Origin: Betaproteobacteria bacterium UBA5582
GTDB lineage: Bacteria; Pseudomonadota; Gammaproteobacteria; Burkholderiales; Rhodocyclaceae
Reading direction: 5' to 3'
Assembly (NCBI GenBank): GCA_002425245.1
Contig: DILW01000074.1
Span: forward strand, 1 to 58,063
Length of the DNA: 58,063 nt
A model generated the notes under the pieces. That model ran no database searches. It was not told where the DNA came from and saw only the letters and a list, made by a program, of their open reading frames with translations. Shown piece after piece: positions 35,571-45,184 of the stretch. The position numbers and the translations under genes are program-made. Position 1 is the stretch's first letter. Every line of letters begins with the position of its first letter.

Positions 35571-36124
35571 TCCTCTACCTGCACGGCTTCTGTTCCTCGC
35601 CGGCCTCGTGGAAGGCGCGCCTGCTGAGGGAGGCGATGGCCGAACGCGGCCTGGCCGAGAAATTTCATTGCCCGCAACTGTCGCCGGTGCCAGCCCAGGC
35701 AATGGCCGACATGGGGCGCTGGATTGAAGCGGCCAAAGCGCCGGTAACCCTGGTCGGCTCCTCGCTCGGCGGTCATTACGCCAGCTTCCTGGCCGAGCGC
35801 TACGGTTTGCCGGCGCTGCTGATCAACCCGGCTGCCGTTGCCCGTATCGATGTCGGCAAGTTCGTCGGCGATCACGTCAACTTCCATAGCGGTGAGCGTT
35901 TCAGTTTCACCGCCGAACACGCTGCCCAGCTGCAGGCTCAGGTACGGCCACCGACGCCATCGCGCTACTGGCTGTGGCTGGAAACCGGCGACGAAGTGCT
36001 CGACTACCACGATGCCCAGGCCTTCTGGTTCGGTTGCCGGCAGAGCGTCTTCGAAGGCGGCGACCACAGCTTCACGCGCTTTCCCGAGATGTTGCCGCAA
36101 CTCATTGAATTTGCCGGGCTATAA
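35558..36124 (+). CDS. YqiA-type alpha/beta-hydrolase (esterase)
   Basis: 188 residues from a GTG at 35558 within the uppP end; a TTG at 35567 (TTGA overlap) is an alternative. ILYLHGFCSSPASWKA is the N-terminal strand and oxyanion region; the nucleophile lies in VGSSLGGHYA, and the acid and His in LETGDEVLDY and EGGDHSFTRF. YqiA proteins are short esterases of unknown natural substrate. Stands seven bases before the RNB gene. Confidence 0.86.
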   Translation: MDGLILYLHGFCSSPASWKARLLREAMAERGLAEKFHCPQLSPVPAQAMADMGRWIEAAKAPVTLVGSSLGGHYASFLAERYGLPALLINPAAVARIDVGKFVGDHVNFHSGERFSFTAEHAAQLQAQVRPPTPSRYWLWLETGDEVLDYHDAQAFWFGCRQSVFEGGDHSFTRFPEMLPQLIEFAGL

Positions 36125-36131
36125 TCCGCCG

Positions 36132-38030
36132 ATGAACGTATTGTTTGAAGAAGACGGCGGCTTCCGGGCCGGCACCATCATGGCCGACAACGACAGCTCG
36201 CTGCAGGTCGAATTGCCGACCGGCAAGCGCAGCAAGATCAAGTCCGCCACCGTATTGTTGCGTTTTGCGACCCCCTCAGCCGCCCACCTGCTTGAGCAGG
36301 CGACGCCGCTGGCCGGGGAGATCGAGGCCGATTTCCTGTGGGAGTGCGTCAGCGATGGCGAATTTTCGTTTCTGGATTTTGCCCGTGATTACTACGGACA
36401 CGAGCCCGCGCCGGTCGAAGCGACGGCGGTCCTGCTTGCCCTGCACGCAGCGCCCGTCTATTTCCACCGCAAAGGCAAGGGCCGCTTCCGCAAGGCGCCT
36501 GCCGACATTCTCGCAGCTGCTCTGGCCAATCTTGAAAAAAAGCGTCAGCAAGCGCTGGCGATGGAAGGCTGGCTCGCCGAGCTGAAGGATTTCCGGCTGC
36601 CGCCGGAAATCGGCGCGCTGACCGATGCCCTGCTCTACGCGCCGGACCGCAACAAGCCGGAAACCAAGGCCTTCGAGAGCGCCTGCGCCGAAACCGGGCT
36701 GACGGCGGCGCAACTGCTGTTCAAGTGCGGCGCGATCAAATCGGCCTACCACCTGCACTACAAGCGCTTCCTGCACGAGCAGTTCCCCAAGGGCACCGGT
36801 TTTCCGGCGCTTGAAGCGCCCGGTCTCCCGGTCGATCTGCCCAAGGCCGGCGTGCGCGCCTTCTCGATCGACGATGCCAACACCACCGAGATCGACGATG
36901 CGCTGTCGGTCACCTGGCTGCCCGGCATCGGCACCCGCATCGGCATCCACATCGCCGCGCCGGGGCTGGCCATCGCGCACGGCTCGCCGCTCGACGGTGT
37001 CGCCCGTGCCCGGTTATCGACGGTGTACATGCCCGGCAACAAGATCACCATGCTGCCCGATGCAGTGGTCCAGAACTACACGCTGGCCGGCGGTGTCGAT
37101 TGTCCGGCGGTGTCGCTCTACCTGACAGTTAACGACGTTTTCGAAGTAGTTTCGCACGAATCCTGCGTCGAACTGGTGCACATCGCCGACAATCTGCGCC
37201 ACCACGACGTCGAGCCCTGGTTCAACACCGAGACGGTTGGCGGCCCCCTGCCGGACAAGCCCTTCGCCCGCGAACTGCTGCACCTGTGGCACTTCGCCAA
37301 TGCCTGCGAAGGTCGCCGCGGCAAGCCGTCGGCGACGCAGGGCGTGAACGACTACAACTTCGCCATCGTCGGCGACATTGCCGACCCGGAAAGCTGTTCG
37401 GTCGAGATTTCCGAGCGCAAGCGCGGCAGCCCGCTCGACAAGCTGGTCGCCGAGTTGATGATTGTCGCCAATTCGACCTGGGGTGGCCTGCTCGCCGAGA
37501 AGAACATCGCCTGCCTGTACCGCGCCCAGACCCAGGGCAAGGTGCGCATGACCACCTCGCCGCTGCCGCACGAAGGCCTGGGCGTGCCGCAATACGCGTG
37601 GATGACCTCGCCGCTGCGCCGCTACTGCGACCTGGTCAATCAGTGGCAACTGATCGCCTGCCTGCGCGGCAATCCGCCGCCCTTCCCGCAGAAGTCGGCC
37701 GAGCTGTTCGCGGCGATGCGCGATTTCGAACTGACCTACGCCGCCTACGCCGACTTCCAGCGCCTGATGGAACGCTATTGGTGTCTGCGTTGGCTGCAGC
37801 AGCACCAGGTCGCCGAGATTGAGGCCACCGTACGTCGCGAGCAATTGTGCAAGCTCGACCATCTGCCGCTGGTCGTCCGGGTGCCGTCGGCGCCGACCGA
37901 TATGGCGCAAGGCCAGCGTCTGCGCCTGTCGGTCGAGCACATCGACCTGCTGGCGCCGGAAGTCGAGTTGCGTTTCGTCTGCCTGCTGGATGCGGCCGAT
38001 CCGGTCGAAGCCGAGGAGGAAGAGGCGTAG
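36132..38030 (+). CDS. RNase II-family exoribonuclease (RNB domain)
   Basis: 632 residues. The N-terminal 250 residues are a divergent RNA-binding part; the RNB domain has the metal-binding acidic cluster FSIDDANTTEIDDALSV, then MPGNKITMLPD and MTSPLRRYCDLVNQWQL, followed by a C-terminal S1-like end. It degrades RNA from the 3' end. It is shorter at the N-terminus than E. coli RNase R and has no basic tail. Its stop overlaps the TonB-like gene (TAGTG). Confidence 0.9.
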   Translation: MNVLFEEDGGFRAGTIMADNDSSLQVELPTGKRSKIKSATVLLRFATPSAAHLLEQATPLAGEIEADFLWECVSDGEFSFLDFARDYYGHEPAPVEATAVLLALHAAPVYFHRKGKGRFRKAPADILAAALANLEKKRQQALAMEGWLAELKDFRLPPEIGALTDALLYAPDRNKPETKAFESACAETGLTAAQLLFKCGAIKSAYHLHYKRFLHEQFPKGTGFPALEAPGLPVDLPKAGVRAFSIDDANTTEIDDALSVTWLPGIGTRIGIHIAAPGLAIAHGSPLDGVARARLSTVYMPGNKITMLPDAVVQNYTLAGGVDCPAVSLYLTVNDVFEVVSHESCVELVHIADNLRHHDVEPWFNTETVGGPLPDKPFARELLHLWHFANACEGRRGKPSATQGVNDYNFAIVGDIADPESCSVEISERKRGSPLDKLVAELMIVANSTWGGLLAEKNIACLYRAQTQGKVRMTTSPLPHEGLGVPQYAWMTSPLRRYCDLVNQWQLIACLRGNPPPFPQKSAELFAAMRDFELTYAAYADFQRLMERYWCLRWLQQHQVAEIEATVRREQLCKLDHLPLVVRVPSAPTDMAQGQRLRLSVEHIDLLAPEVELRFVCLLDAADPVEAEEEEA

Positions 38031-38917
38031 TGAGCGCAAGTACACGCCTCGAAGCCTATCGCGTGCCGGCTGTTGACCGGCGCCTGTGGTGGGCCATCGG
38101 CGTTTCCCTGCTGGCGCATGCACTGCTGCTCAGCCTGCATTTCGCTTTTCCCGAAGCCTCGCAAGTGGCGCGCGAAAAGGCGCTCGACATCATTCTCGTC
38201 AACGCCCGCTCGGCACGCGCGCCCAGTGATGCCCAGGCCCTGGCCCAGGCCAATCTCGACGGCGGCGGCAATACCGACGAGAAACGCCGGGCGAGCACGC
38301 CCCTGCCGCCGACGGCCCGGCAACACGATGGCAACGACCTGCAACAGATGCGCCGCCGGGTGCAGGAACTGGAGAACGCCCAGCGCAAGATGTTGACGCA
38401 GGCCGCCAGTCTGGCCCGGGTGGCGGCGGCGGAAACCCGTACCGATCAACCGCAGCCGACCCCCTTGAGTGGTCGCGACCTGGCCGACGCGGCCCGGGCG
38501 ATGGCCCGCCTGGAAGGCGAAATCGCCAAGATGGCCGACGAATACAACAAGCGCCCGCAAAAGAAGTTCGTCGGCGCTCGGGCCAAGGAATACGGTCTGG
38601 CGCCCTATTTCGACGCCTGGAAACAGAAGATCGAGCGCATCGGCACCCTCAACTACCCGGATGAGGCGCGTGGCAAGCTCTACGGCCGCGTGGTCATCTT
38701 CGTCGAACTGCGGGTCGAGGACGGCAGCCTGTACAACGCCGAGATTTCCCGCTCTTCCGGGCAGAAAGTGCTCGATCAGGCGGCCATGCGCATCCTGCGC
38801 ATGGCGGCGCCTTTCGGACCGATCCCGCGGGAGGCGATGGGCGGGGCGACAGTGCTGTCGTTCGCCCGCGAGTGGAATTTCGTACCGGGCGACACGCTCG
38901 ACGCGAGCGGCCGCTGA
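38030..38917 (+). CDS. TonB-like energy transducer protein
   Basis: 295 residues from a GTG overlapping the previous stop. One N-terminal membrane helix (WWAIGVSLLAHALLLSL), a charged coiled region (about 100-185: QMRRRVQELENAQRKML, MARLEGEIAKMADEY) and a C-terminal TonB domain (LNYPDEARGKLYGRVVIF, VLDQAAMRILRMAAPF). TonB passes proton-motive force to outer-membrane receptors. No exbB or exbD is beside it and the Pro-rich spacer of classical TonB is replaced by helix. Followed by aroE after three bases. Confidence 0.82.
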   Translation: MSASTRLEAYRVPAVDRRLWWAIGVSLLAHALLLSLHFAFPEASQVAREKALDIILVNARSARAPSDAQALAQANLDGGGNTDEKRRASTPLPPTARQHDGNDLQQMRRRVQELENAQRKMLTQAASLARVAAAETRTDQPQPTPLSGRDLADAARAMARLEGEIAKMADEYNKRPQKKFVGARAKEYGLAPYFDAWKQKIERIGTLNYPDEARGKLYGRVVIFVELRVEDGSLYNAEISRSSGQKVLDQAAMRILRMAAPFGPIPREAMGGATVLSFAREWNFVPGDTLDASGR

Positions 38918-38920
38918 GTC

Positions 38921-39751
38921 ATGCCCATGCCCGACCTCTACTGCGTTTTCGGCAACCCGATCAGCCATTCGAAATCGCCCTTCATCCACGCGGCTTTCGC
39001 CCGTGAAACCGGCGAGGCGCTGACATACGAAGCACGGCTGGCGCCGATCGACGGTTTTGCCGCCGCAGTCGCCGCCTTCGTTGGCGAAGGCGGGCGCGGT
39101 GCCAACGTCACCGTCCCGTTCAAGGAAGAAGCCTTCCGCCTGTGCCATACCCTGACCCCGCGAGCGGCCCGGGCCGGCGCGGTCAATACCCTGAGTTTTG
39201 TCGATGGCCGGATTCTGGGTGACAACACCGACGGCGCCGGTCTGGTCACCGACATCGTCGGCAACCTCGGATTTTCGCCGGCCGGTCGGCGCATCCTCCT
39301 GCTCGGTGCCGGCGGCGCCGCGCGCGGGGTGATCGAGCCGCTGCTGACGACCGGGCCGGCGGCGCTGGTGGTGGCCAACCGCAGCGTCGACAAGGCAAGC
39401 TTGCTGGCCGAAGCCTTCGCTGACCTGGCCGCACTTGATGCGTGCAGTTTCGCCGATCTGGCGGGCAAATCCTTCGATCTGGTGGTCAACGCCACCTCGG
39501 CCAGCCTGGGGGGCGAGGCTTTGCCACTGCCTGCCGGCATCTTTGCCGAAGGGGCGCTGGCCTACGACATGATGTACGGCCGCGGCGATACGCCCTTCCT
39601 GGCTCAGGCGCGCGCTCAGGGTGCGGCGCGATGCGCCGATGGCCTGGGCATGCTGGTCGGCCAGGCCGCCGAAGCCTTTTTCGTCTGGCGTGGACGGCGC
39701 CCGGCCTGTGCGCCGGTAATGGCCGCACTGCGAGCAGCGCTGGCCGGATGA
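38921..39751 (+). CDS. aroE: Shikimate dehydrogenase
   Basis: 276 residues. YCVFGNPISHSKSPFIH (shikimate binding), NVTVPFKEEA with the catalytic Lys, NTDGAGL, and the NADP loop LLLGAGGAARG are present. It reduces dehydroshikimate to shikimate. Its stop overlaps mtgA (ATGA). Confidence 0.97.
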   Translation: MPMPDLYCVFGNPISHSKSPFIHAAFARETGEALTYEARLAPIDGFAAAVAAFVGEGGRGANVTVPFKEEAFRLCHTLTPRAARAGAVNTLSFVDGRILGDNTDGAGLVTDIVGNLGFSPAGRRILLLGAGGAARGVIEPLLTTGPAALVVANRSVDKASLLAEAFADLAALDACSFADLAGKSFDLVVNATSASLGGEALPLPAGIFAEGALAYDMMYGRGDTPFLAQARAQGAARCADGLGMLVGQAAEAFFVWRGRRPACAPVMAALRAALAG

Positions 39752-40443
39752 AAAACCTCGGGCGCTGGTTGAAGCGAGGCCTGCTGGCCCTGATTGCCCT
39801 GGGTTTCCTGTGGCTGCTGTGGCTTTTCCTGTGGGTGATGTACTGGGGCAGCTTCAACCCCGGAACGACCCGGTTCATGGAAATCCGGCTGGGCGAGTTG
39901 CGCGAGAAGGACCCGCAGGCACAGTTGCGCCAGCAGTGGGTGCCCTATGCGCAAATCTCGGTACACCTGAAGCGGGCGATCATCGCCGCCGAAGACGCGA
40001 AATTCGTCGATCATGAAGGCTTCGACTGGGAAGGCATCCAGAAAGCCATCGAAAAGAACCAGAAACGCGGACGCTTCGTCGCCGGTGGCTCGACCATCAG
40101 CCAGCAACTGGCGAAGAACCTCTTCCTGTCGCCGACCAAATCCTACTTTCGCAAGGCCAACGAAGCGGTGATCACCCTGATGCTCGAGCATCTGTGGAGC
40201 AAGCAGCGGATTTTCGAGGTTTACCTCAACGTGATCGAGTGGGGAAACGGCGTTTTCGGCGCCGAGGCCGCCGCCCGTCACTATTTCGGCACCACCGCCG
40301 CCCGCCTGGGGCCGGCGCAGGCCGCCCGGCTGGCCGGCATGGTGCCGAATCCGCGCTTCTATGACCGAAATCGCAACGCACCGGGACTGGGGCGAAAAAC
40401 AGCGATCATCCTCGCCCGCATGCCGGCGGCGGTCGTTCCCTAG
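39748..40443 (+). CDS. mtgA: Monofunctional peptidoglycan glycosyltransferase
   Basis: 231 residues. An N-terminal membrane helix (LLALIALGFLWLLWLFL) precedes the GT51 domain with AEDAKFVDHEGFD (catalytic Glu), GGSTISQQLAKNLFL and VYLNVIEWGNGVFG. It polymerises lipid II into glycan strands. The usual partner order aroE-mtgA is kept. Confidence 0.97.
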   Translation: MKNLGRWLKRGLLALIALGFLWLLWLFLWVMYWGSFNPGTTRFMEIRLGELREKDPQAQLRQQWVPYAQISVHLKRAIIAAEDAKFVDHEGFDWEGIQKAIEKNQKRGRFVAGGSTISQQLAKNLFLSPTKSYFRKANEAVITLMLEHLWSKQRIFEVYLNVIEWGNGVFGAEAAARHYFGTTAARLGPAQAARLAGMVPNPRFYDRNRNAPGLGRKTAIILARMPAAVVP

Positions 40444-40520
40444 GGGAAATCCGCAGTAAATCTGCGGCGGGCGGGCACCATGTCGGTGCTAAAATGGCGC
40501 ACCTATTGCGGCACCGCACC

Positions 40521-41963
40521 ATGAGCGAAGAAAACCAGCTGACCGACGCCGAAGACCTGCAGGAGCGCCTTGTCGAGGTGCAAACCCTGCTCGCCCGGCA
40601 CAAGCTGGTTGAAGACCTGGTGCACCGCCAGGAAGGGCCCCGCCACGACCTGGTCGAAGACATCGTGCACAAGCAGCATCTGCACGAACTCCAGCACAAA
40701 CTGGAGCCAATGCACCCGGCCGACGTCGCCTACATCCTCGAAGCGCTGCCGCCCGACGAACGCCTGATCGTCTGGGATCTGGTCAAGGCCGAACACGACG
40801 GCGAAATCCTGCTCGAAGTCTCGGACGCGGTCCGCGAAAGCCTGATCGAGTCGATGGCCCGCAACGAGCTGGTTGCCGCCGCCGAAACGCTGGATGCCGA
40901 CGAGCTCGCCGACCTCGCCCCCGATCTGCCGCAGGGCGTCATCGACGACGTCTTCCGCAGCCTGCCTGCCGAGGAGCGCGAGCACCTGCGGGCGGCGATG
41001 TCCTATCCCGAGGATTCGGTCGGCTCGATCATGGACTTCGACATGGTCACCGTGCGCGAGGACGTCACGCTCGAAGTCGTGCTCCGTTACCTGCGCCGCT
41101 TCGACGAGTTGCCCGACCACACCGACCAGCTCTTCGTCATCGACCGCGACGAACACCTGAAGGGCGTGCTGCCGCTCAACATCCTGCTGGTCAACGAAGT
41201 CGAGGTCGAAGTTGGCAGCCTGATGCACACCGATTTCGTCGAGTTCGAACCCGATGACGACGCCGAGGATGCCGCCAAGGCTTTCGAACGCTATGACCTG
41301 GTCTCGGCACCGGTGGTCGATGCCGACGGCAAGCTGCTCGGCCGGGTCACCGTCAACGACGTGGTCGACTTCATTCGCGAGGAAGCCGAGCAGGAACAAC
41401 TGGCCAACGCCGGTCTGGCCGAAGAGGAAGACATCTTCGCCTCGGTCTGGGATTCGGTGCGAAACCGCTGGGCCTGGCTGGCGGTAAATCTGGTCACCGC
41501 CTTCGTCGCCTCACGCGTCATCGGCGCCTTCGAGGATTCAATCGAGAAGCTGGTGGCGCTCGCCGCGCTGATGCCCATCGTCGCCGGCATCGGCGGCAAT
41601 TCCGGCAACCAGACGATCACCATGATCGTGCGCGCGATCGCCATGGGCCAGGTCCAGCCGGACGCGATGCGCCGGCTGCTGCGCAAGGAGCTCGGCGTCG
41701 CCAGCATCAACGGCCTGATCTGGGGCGGCCTGCTCGGGGTTGCCGCGTGGTGGCTGTACGGCAGTTATCAGCTCGGCCTGGTGATGACCGCGGCGATGAC
41801 GCTCAACCTGCTGCTGGCCGCGCTGGCCGGAGTCGGCATTCCGCTGATGCGACAGAAATTCGGCGCCGACCCGGCCATCGGCGGTTCGGTGATGATCACC
41901 GCGCTCACCGATTCCGGCGGCTTCTTCATCTTCCTCGGCCTGGCGACGCTGTTCCTGATGTGA
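40521..41963 (+). CDS. mgtE: Magnesium transporter MgtE
   Basis: 480 residues from the ATG at 40521. An acidic N-domain (1-150; HPADVAYILEALPPDERL), paired CBS domains (about 150-280; AMSYPEDSVGSIM, APVVDADGKLLGRVT) and five membrane helices (about 310-480) with VAGIGGNSGNQTITM, which lines the pore. CBS and N-domain gate the channel with cytoplasmic Mg2+. Its stop abuts the sugE stop (TGATCA). Confidence 0.95.
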   Translation: MSEENQLTDAEDLQERLVEVQTLLARHKLVEDLVHRQEGPRHDLVEDIVHKQHLHELQHKLEPMHPADVAYILEALPPDERLIVWDLVKAEHDGEILLEVSDAVRESLIESMARNELVAAAETLDADELADLAPDLPQGVIDDVFRSLPAEEREHLRAAMSYPEDSVGSIMDFDMVTVREDVTLEVVLRYLRRFDELPDHTDQLFVIDRDEHLKGVLPLNILLVNEVEVEVGSLMHTDFVEFEPDDDAEDAAKAFERYDLVSAPVVDADGKLLGRVTVNDVVDFIREEAEQEQLANAGLAEEEDIFASVWDSVRNRWAWLAVNLVTAFVASRVIGAFEDSIEKLVALAALMPIVAGIGGNSGNQTITMIVRAIAMGQVQPDAMRRLLRKELGVASINGLIWGGLLGVAAWWLYGSYQLGLVMTAAMTLNLLLAALAGVGIPLMRQKFGADPAIGGSVMITALTDSGGFFIFLGLATLFLM

Positions 41964-42302
41964 TCAGTGGCTGTCGGGTGACAGCAGCTTGAGCCCGACG
42001 ATGCCGGCGACGATCAGCGCGATGCTGGCCAGACGCAGCGCCTCGCGCGATTCGCCAAAGAGGATCATGCCGCAGATCGCAGTGCCGACTGCACCGATGC
42101 CGGTCCACACCGCGTAGGCGGTACCCAGCGGCAGCACTTTCAGGGACCAGCCGAGCAGGACGACGCTGACCACCATGGCGATGACCGTCCCCACGCTCGG
42201 CCACAGACGGGAAAATCCTTCGGTGTATTTCAGTCCGACCGCCCAGCCGACCTCGCACAGGCCGGCGAAGAAGAGGACGATCCAGGCGCTGGCAGTACTC
42301 AT
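41964..42302 (-). CDS. sugE: SMR-family guanidinium exporter
   Basis: 112 residues, four membrane helices. AGLCEVGWAVGLKYTEGFSR contains the membrane Glu shared by the SMR family, and PLGTAYAVWTGIGAVG is the SugE/Gdx form. Gdx proteins export guanidinium in exchange for protons. It is last in thiD-thiE-hemL-sugE, overlapping hemL by ATGA, and has no guanidine riboswitch of its own that I can see. Confidence 0.93.
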   Translation of the reverse strand: MSTASAWIVLFFAGLCEVGWAVGLKYTEGFSRLWPSVGTVIAMVVSVVLLGWSLKVLPLGTAYAVWTGIGAVGTAICGMILFGESREALRLASIALIVAGIVGLKLLSPDSH

Positions 42303-43582
42303 TGCGCCTGCCCGAACCAGGCATCCGCGGCGGCAACGGTCGCGGCAATATCGGCCTCGCTGTGCGCAGCGGAAACAAAGCCGGCCTCGAAGGCCGACGG
42401 CGCGAAGTAGTGGCCGGCGGCTATCATGGCGTGGAAGAAGCGGTTGAAGGCTTCCTTGTCGCAGGCCAGCACTTCGTCGTAGGTGCCTGGGCAGCGCTCG
42501 GCGAAGTAGAGGCCGAACATGCCGCCGACGTTCTGGGCAGCGAAGGCGACGCCGTGCTTCTGCGCGGCGGCAACGAGGCCGTCGCACAGAGCTTGGGTTT
42601 TCGCCGTCAGCGCCTCGTAGAAACCCGGCGCTTGAATGAGTTTCAGCGTGGACAGACCGGCGGCAGTGGCGATCGGGTTGCCGGACAGCGTGCCGGCCTG
42701 GTACACCGGGCCGAGCGGGGCAATCTTTTCCATGATCTCGCGGCGGCCGCCGAAAGCGCCCATGGGCATGCCGCCGCCGACCACCTTGCCGAAGGTGGAC
42801 AGGTCCGGAGTGATGCCGAACAGGCCCTGCGCGCTCTTCAGGCCGACGCGGAAGCCGGTCATCACTTCGTCGAAAATGAGCACGGCGCCGTACTGCGCGG
42901 TCAGCTGGCGCATGGCGGTCAAAAACTCCTGCGTCGGCGCGATCAGGTTCATGTTGCCGACCACCGGCTCGACGATCACCGCGGCGATCTTGTCGCCATG
43001 CGCCTTGAACGCTTCGGCCAGGCCCTGCGGGTCGTTGTAGGTCAGGACCATGGTCGTTTCGGCGGTACCGGCCGGGACGCCGCCGGACGAGGGATTGCCG
43101 AAGGTGAGCAGGCCGGAGCCGGCCTTGACCAGCAGGTGGTCGGCGTGACCGTGGTAGCAGCCCTCGAACTTGACCAGAATGTCGCGGCCGGTGAAACCAC
43201 GCGCCAGGCGGATGGCGCTCATCGTCGCCTCGGTGCCGGAAGAAACCAGGCGGACCATGTCGAGCGACGGCACCATCTCGCACAGCAGGTCGGCGATCTC
43301 CACTTCGCGCTCGGTCGGCGCGCCGAAGGAGAGGCCGTCGACGACCGCGGCCTGGACAGCGGCGATCACTTCCGGGTGGGCATGGCCGAGGATCATCGGG
43401 CCCCACGAACCGACGTAGTCGGTGTACCACTTGCCGTCGGCGTCCTGCACCTGGCTGCCGACGCCCTTCTGGAAGAACAGCGGCGTGCCACCGACCGAAC
43501 GGAAGGCGCGGACCGGCGAATTGACGCCGCCGGGGATGTGTTTCTGGGCACGGGCAAAGAGTTCTTCGTTACGCGAGGTCAT
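42299..43582 (-). CDS. hemL: Glutamate-1-semialdehyde 2,1-aminomutase
   Basis: 427 residues from the ATG at 43582. PGGVNSPVRAFRSVGG, the Asp region LIFDEVMTGFRV and the pyridoxal-phosphate lysine in FGKVVGGGMPMGAFGG identify it. It makes 5-aminolevulinate for haem by the C5 route. One base separates its ATG from the thiE stop. Confidence 0.98.
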   Translation of the reverse strand: MTSRNEELFARAQKHIPGGVNSPVRAFRSVGGTPLFFQKGVGSQVQDADGKWYTDYVGSWGPMILGHAHPEVIAAVQAAVVDGLSFGAPTEREVEIADLLCEMVPSLDMVRLVSSGTEATMSAIRLARGFTGRDILVKFEGCYHGHADHLLVKAGSGLLTFGNPSSGGVPAGTAETTMVLTYNDPQGLAEAFKAHGDKIAAVIVEPVVGNMNLIAPTQEFLTAMRQLTAQYGAVLIFDEVMTGFRVGLKSAQGLFGITPDLSTFGKVVGGGMPMGAFGGRREIMEKIAPLGPVYQAGTLSGNPIATAAGLSTLKLIQAPGFYEALTAKTQALCDGLVAAAQKHGVAFAAQNVGGMFGLYFAERCPGTYDEVLACDKEAFNRFFHAMIAAGHYFAPSAFEAGFVSAAHSEADIAATVAAADAWFGQAQ

Positions 43583-43583
43583 G

Positions 43584-44213
43584 TCAGGCTTTCTCGAAAA
43601 GACGTTGGTACTGGGCGGCGCGGGCGGCAATGTCCGGCGCCGAGAAGAGGTCGGTGATGACGGCCAGCAGGTCCACGCCGGCGGCGAGCAGCGGCGGCGC
43701 ATTTTCTGCCGTGATGCCGCCAATGGCGCAGACGGGAATGCTCAGGTTGGTGCAGGCGTCGGCATAAAGCACCAGGGGAGCGGAAGCGGCGGCAGGTTTG
43801 GTCGGCGAGGCGTAGGCTGCGCCAAAGGCGACATAGTTGGCGCCGGCTGCGGCGGCGGCGCTGGCTGCGTCAAGGTCGGCATAGCAGGAGGCACCAAGGA
43901 GGCGCTCGGGACCGAGGATGGCACGGGCACTGCGCAGGTCGCCGTCGTCGCGACCAAGGTGTACGCCATCGGCGTCGACCAGTTGGCACAAGGCCAGGTC
44001 GTCGTTGATCAGGAGCAAGGCGCCATGGCGCCGGGTGAGCGCGCGCAGGGCGTGAGCGCGGGCGACACGCTCGCTCATCTTGCTCAGCTTGTCGCGCAGC
44101 TGCACGATGCGACAGCCGCCAGCCAACGCCGCTTCGACCTGGCGCAGCAGCAGTGCGCCATCGGCTGCCTCCGGCGTCACCGCATAGAGGCCGCGCAACT
44201 CAGCTTGCCGCAT
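43584..44213 (-). CDS. thiE: Thiamine-phosphate synthase
   Basis: 209 residues from the ATG at 44213. LRGLYAVTPE, IVQLRDKLS, LLINDDLALC, DGVHLGRDD and CAIGGITAENAPPLL follow the TIM-barrel order of ThiE, which joins the pyrimidine and thiazole moieties. Overlaps thiD by 14 bases. Confidence 0.95.
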   Translation of the reverse strand: MRQAELRGLYAVTPEAADGALLLRQVEAALAGGCRIVQLRDKLSKMSERVARAHALRALTRRHGALLLINDDLALCQLVDADGVHLGRDDGDLRSARAILGPERLLGASCYADLDAASAAAAAGANYVAFGAAYASPTKPAAASAPLVLYADACTNLSIPVCAIGGITAENAPPLLAAGVDLLAVITDLFSAPDIAARAAQYQRLFEKA

Positions 44214-45063
44214 CGCCCGGTTCCTTGTTTTCGTCTTCGGCCTCTTCCCGGGCCCAGAACATGCGGTCGGGGATGAACTGCCCCATGCCGGCGCGGAAAC
44301 CCTTGTCCAGTGCCTGCCAGGTGTAGTCCTGGGCGTCGCGCACCGCTTCCTCGACGCTGGCGCCACCGGCAATGCAACCGGCAATCGCCGAGGCCAGCGT
44401 GCAGCCGGAACCGTGATAACTGCCGGGCAGGCGTTCCCAGCGGTCGTGACGGAGCACACCCTGGTCGCCATACAGGGTGTTGACCACCTGCGGCGTATTT
44501 TCATGGGTGCCGGTGATCAGTACGTACTGGGCGCCCATCTCGATCAAGCGGGCGGCACACAGATCGAGCGCCGGCTCACCCTCGTCCTCGTCGCTTTCCG
44601 CCAGGCGGCGCGCCTCAGGGGCGTTGGGGGTAATGATGGTGGTTTGCGGCAGCAGCATCTCGCGCATGGCGGCGATGATTTCCTCGCCGGACAGGTTGTC
44701 ACCCCGGCCGGAGGCCAGCACCGGGTCGAAAACCAGCGGAATCTCCGGGTAGTCGGCAACGATCTCGGCTACCGCCAGCACATTTTCGACGCTGGCCAGC
44801 AGGCCGACCTTGAAGGCTGCCACCGGCATGTCCTCCAATACTGTTCGCGCCTGCTGTTCGAGCATGTCGGCGGCGATCGGCAGCAGCCCATGGACCCCGG
44901 TGGTGTCCTGGACGGTTATTGCGGTCAGGGCGGTCAGCGGATGGCAGCCGAGGCTGGCAAGGGTCAGGATGTCGGCCTGGATGCCGGCGCCGCTGGTCGG
45001 ATCGCTGGCGGCAAAGACAAGAACCTGCGGCGGGGTAGCAGGCGTGATACGGGGTTTCTGCAT
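44200..45063 (-). CDS. thiD: Hydroxymethylpyrimidine/phosphomethylpyrimidine kinase
   Basis: 287 residues from the ATG at 45063. FAASDPTSGAGIQADI, DPVLASGRGDNL and GSYHGSGCTLASAIA are the ribokinase-like ThiD signatures. It phosphorylates the ThiC product to the diphosphate used by ThiE. Start of the thiD-thiE-hemL-sugE operon; no TPP riboswitch is evident upstream. An acidic insert (ESDEDEGEPALD) is a little unusual. Confidence 0.95.
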   Translation of the reverse strand: MQKPRITPATPPQVLVFAASDPTSGAGIQADILTLASLGCHPLTALTAITVQDTTGVHGLLPIAADMLEQQARTVLEDMPVAAFKVGLLASVENVLAVAEIVADYPEIPLVFDPVLASGRGDNLSGEEIIAAMREMLLPQTTIITPNAPEARRLAESDEDEGEPALDLCAARLIEMGAQYVLITGTHENTPQVVNTLYGDQGVLRHDRWERLPGSYHGSGCTLASAIAGCIAGGASVEEAVRDAQDYTWQALDKGFRAGMGQFIPDRMFWAREEAEDENKEPGDAAS

Positions 45064-45184
45064 CGGCAAGGGCACCCTGGCAGGGTGGCACTCTCGGGTT
45101 GAATGGGGAAATTCTATCCGAATCCCGGCTTTTCCGAGTTTTTGTCGGAATGCCCGATACAATCGTGATCCATTGCAGCAGCCC

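Noticed and set aside
41961..41966. TGATCA shared by the mgtE and sugE stops, and CTAG shared by nikO and the chemoreceptor
   Set aside because: Abutting or overlapping stop codons of convergent genes arise easily in compact genomes; no function is implied.
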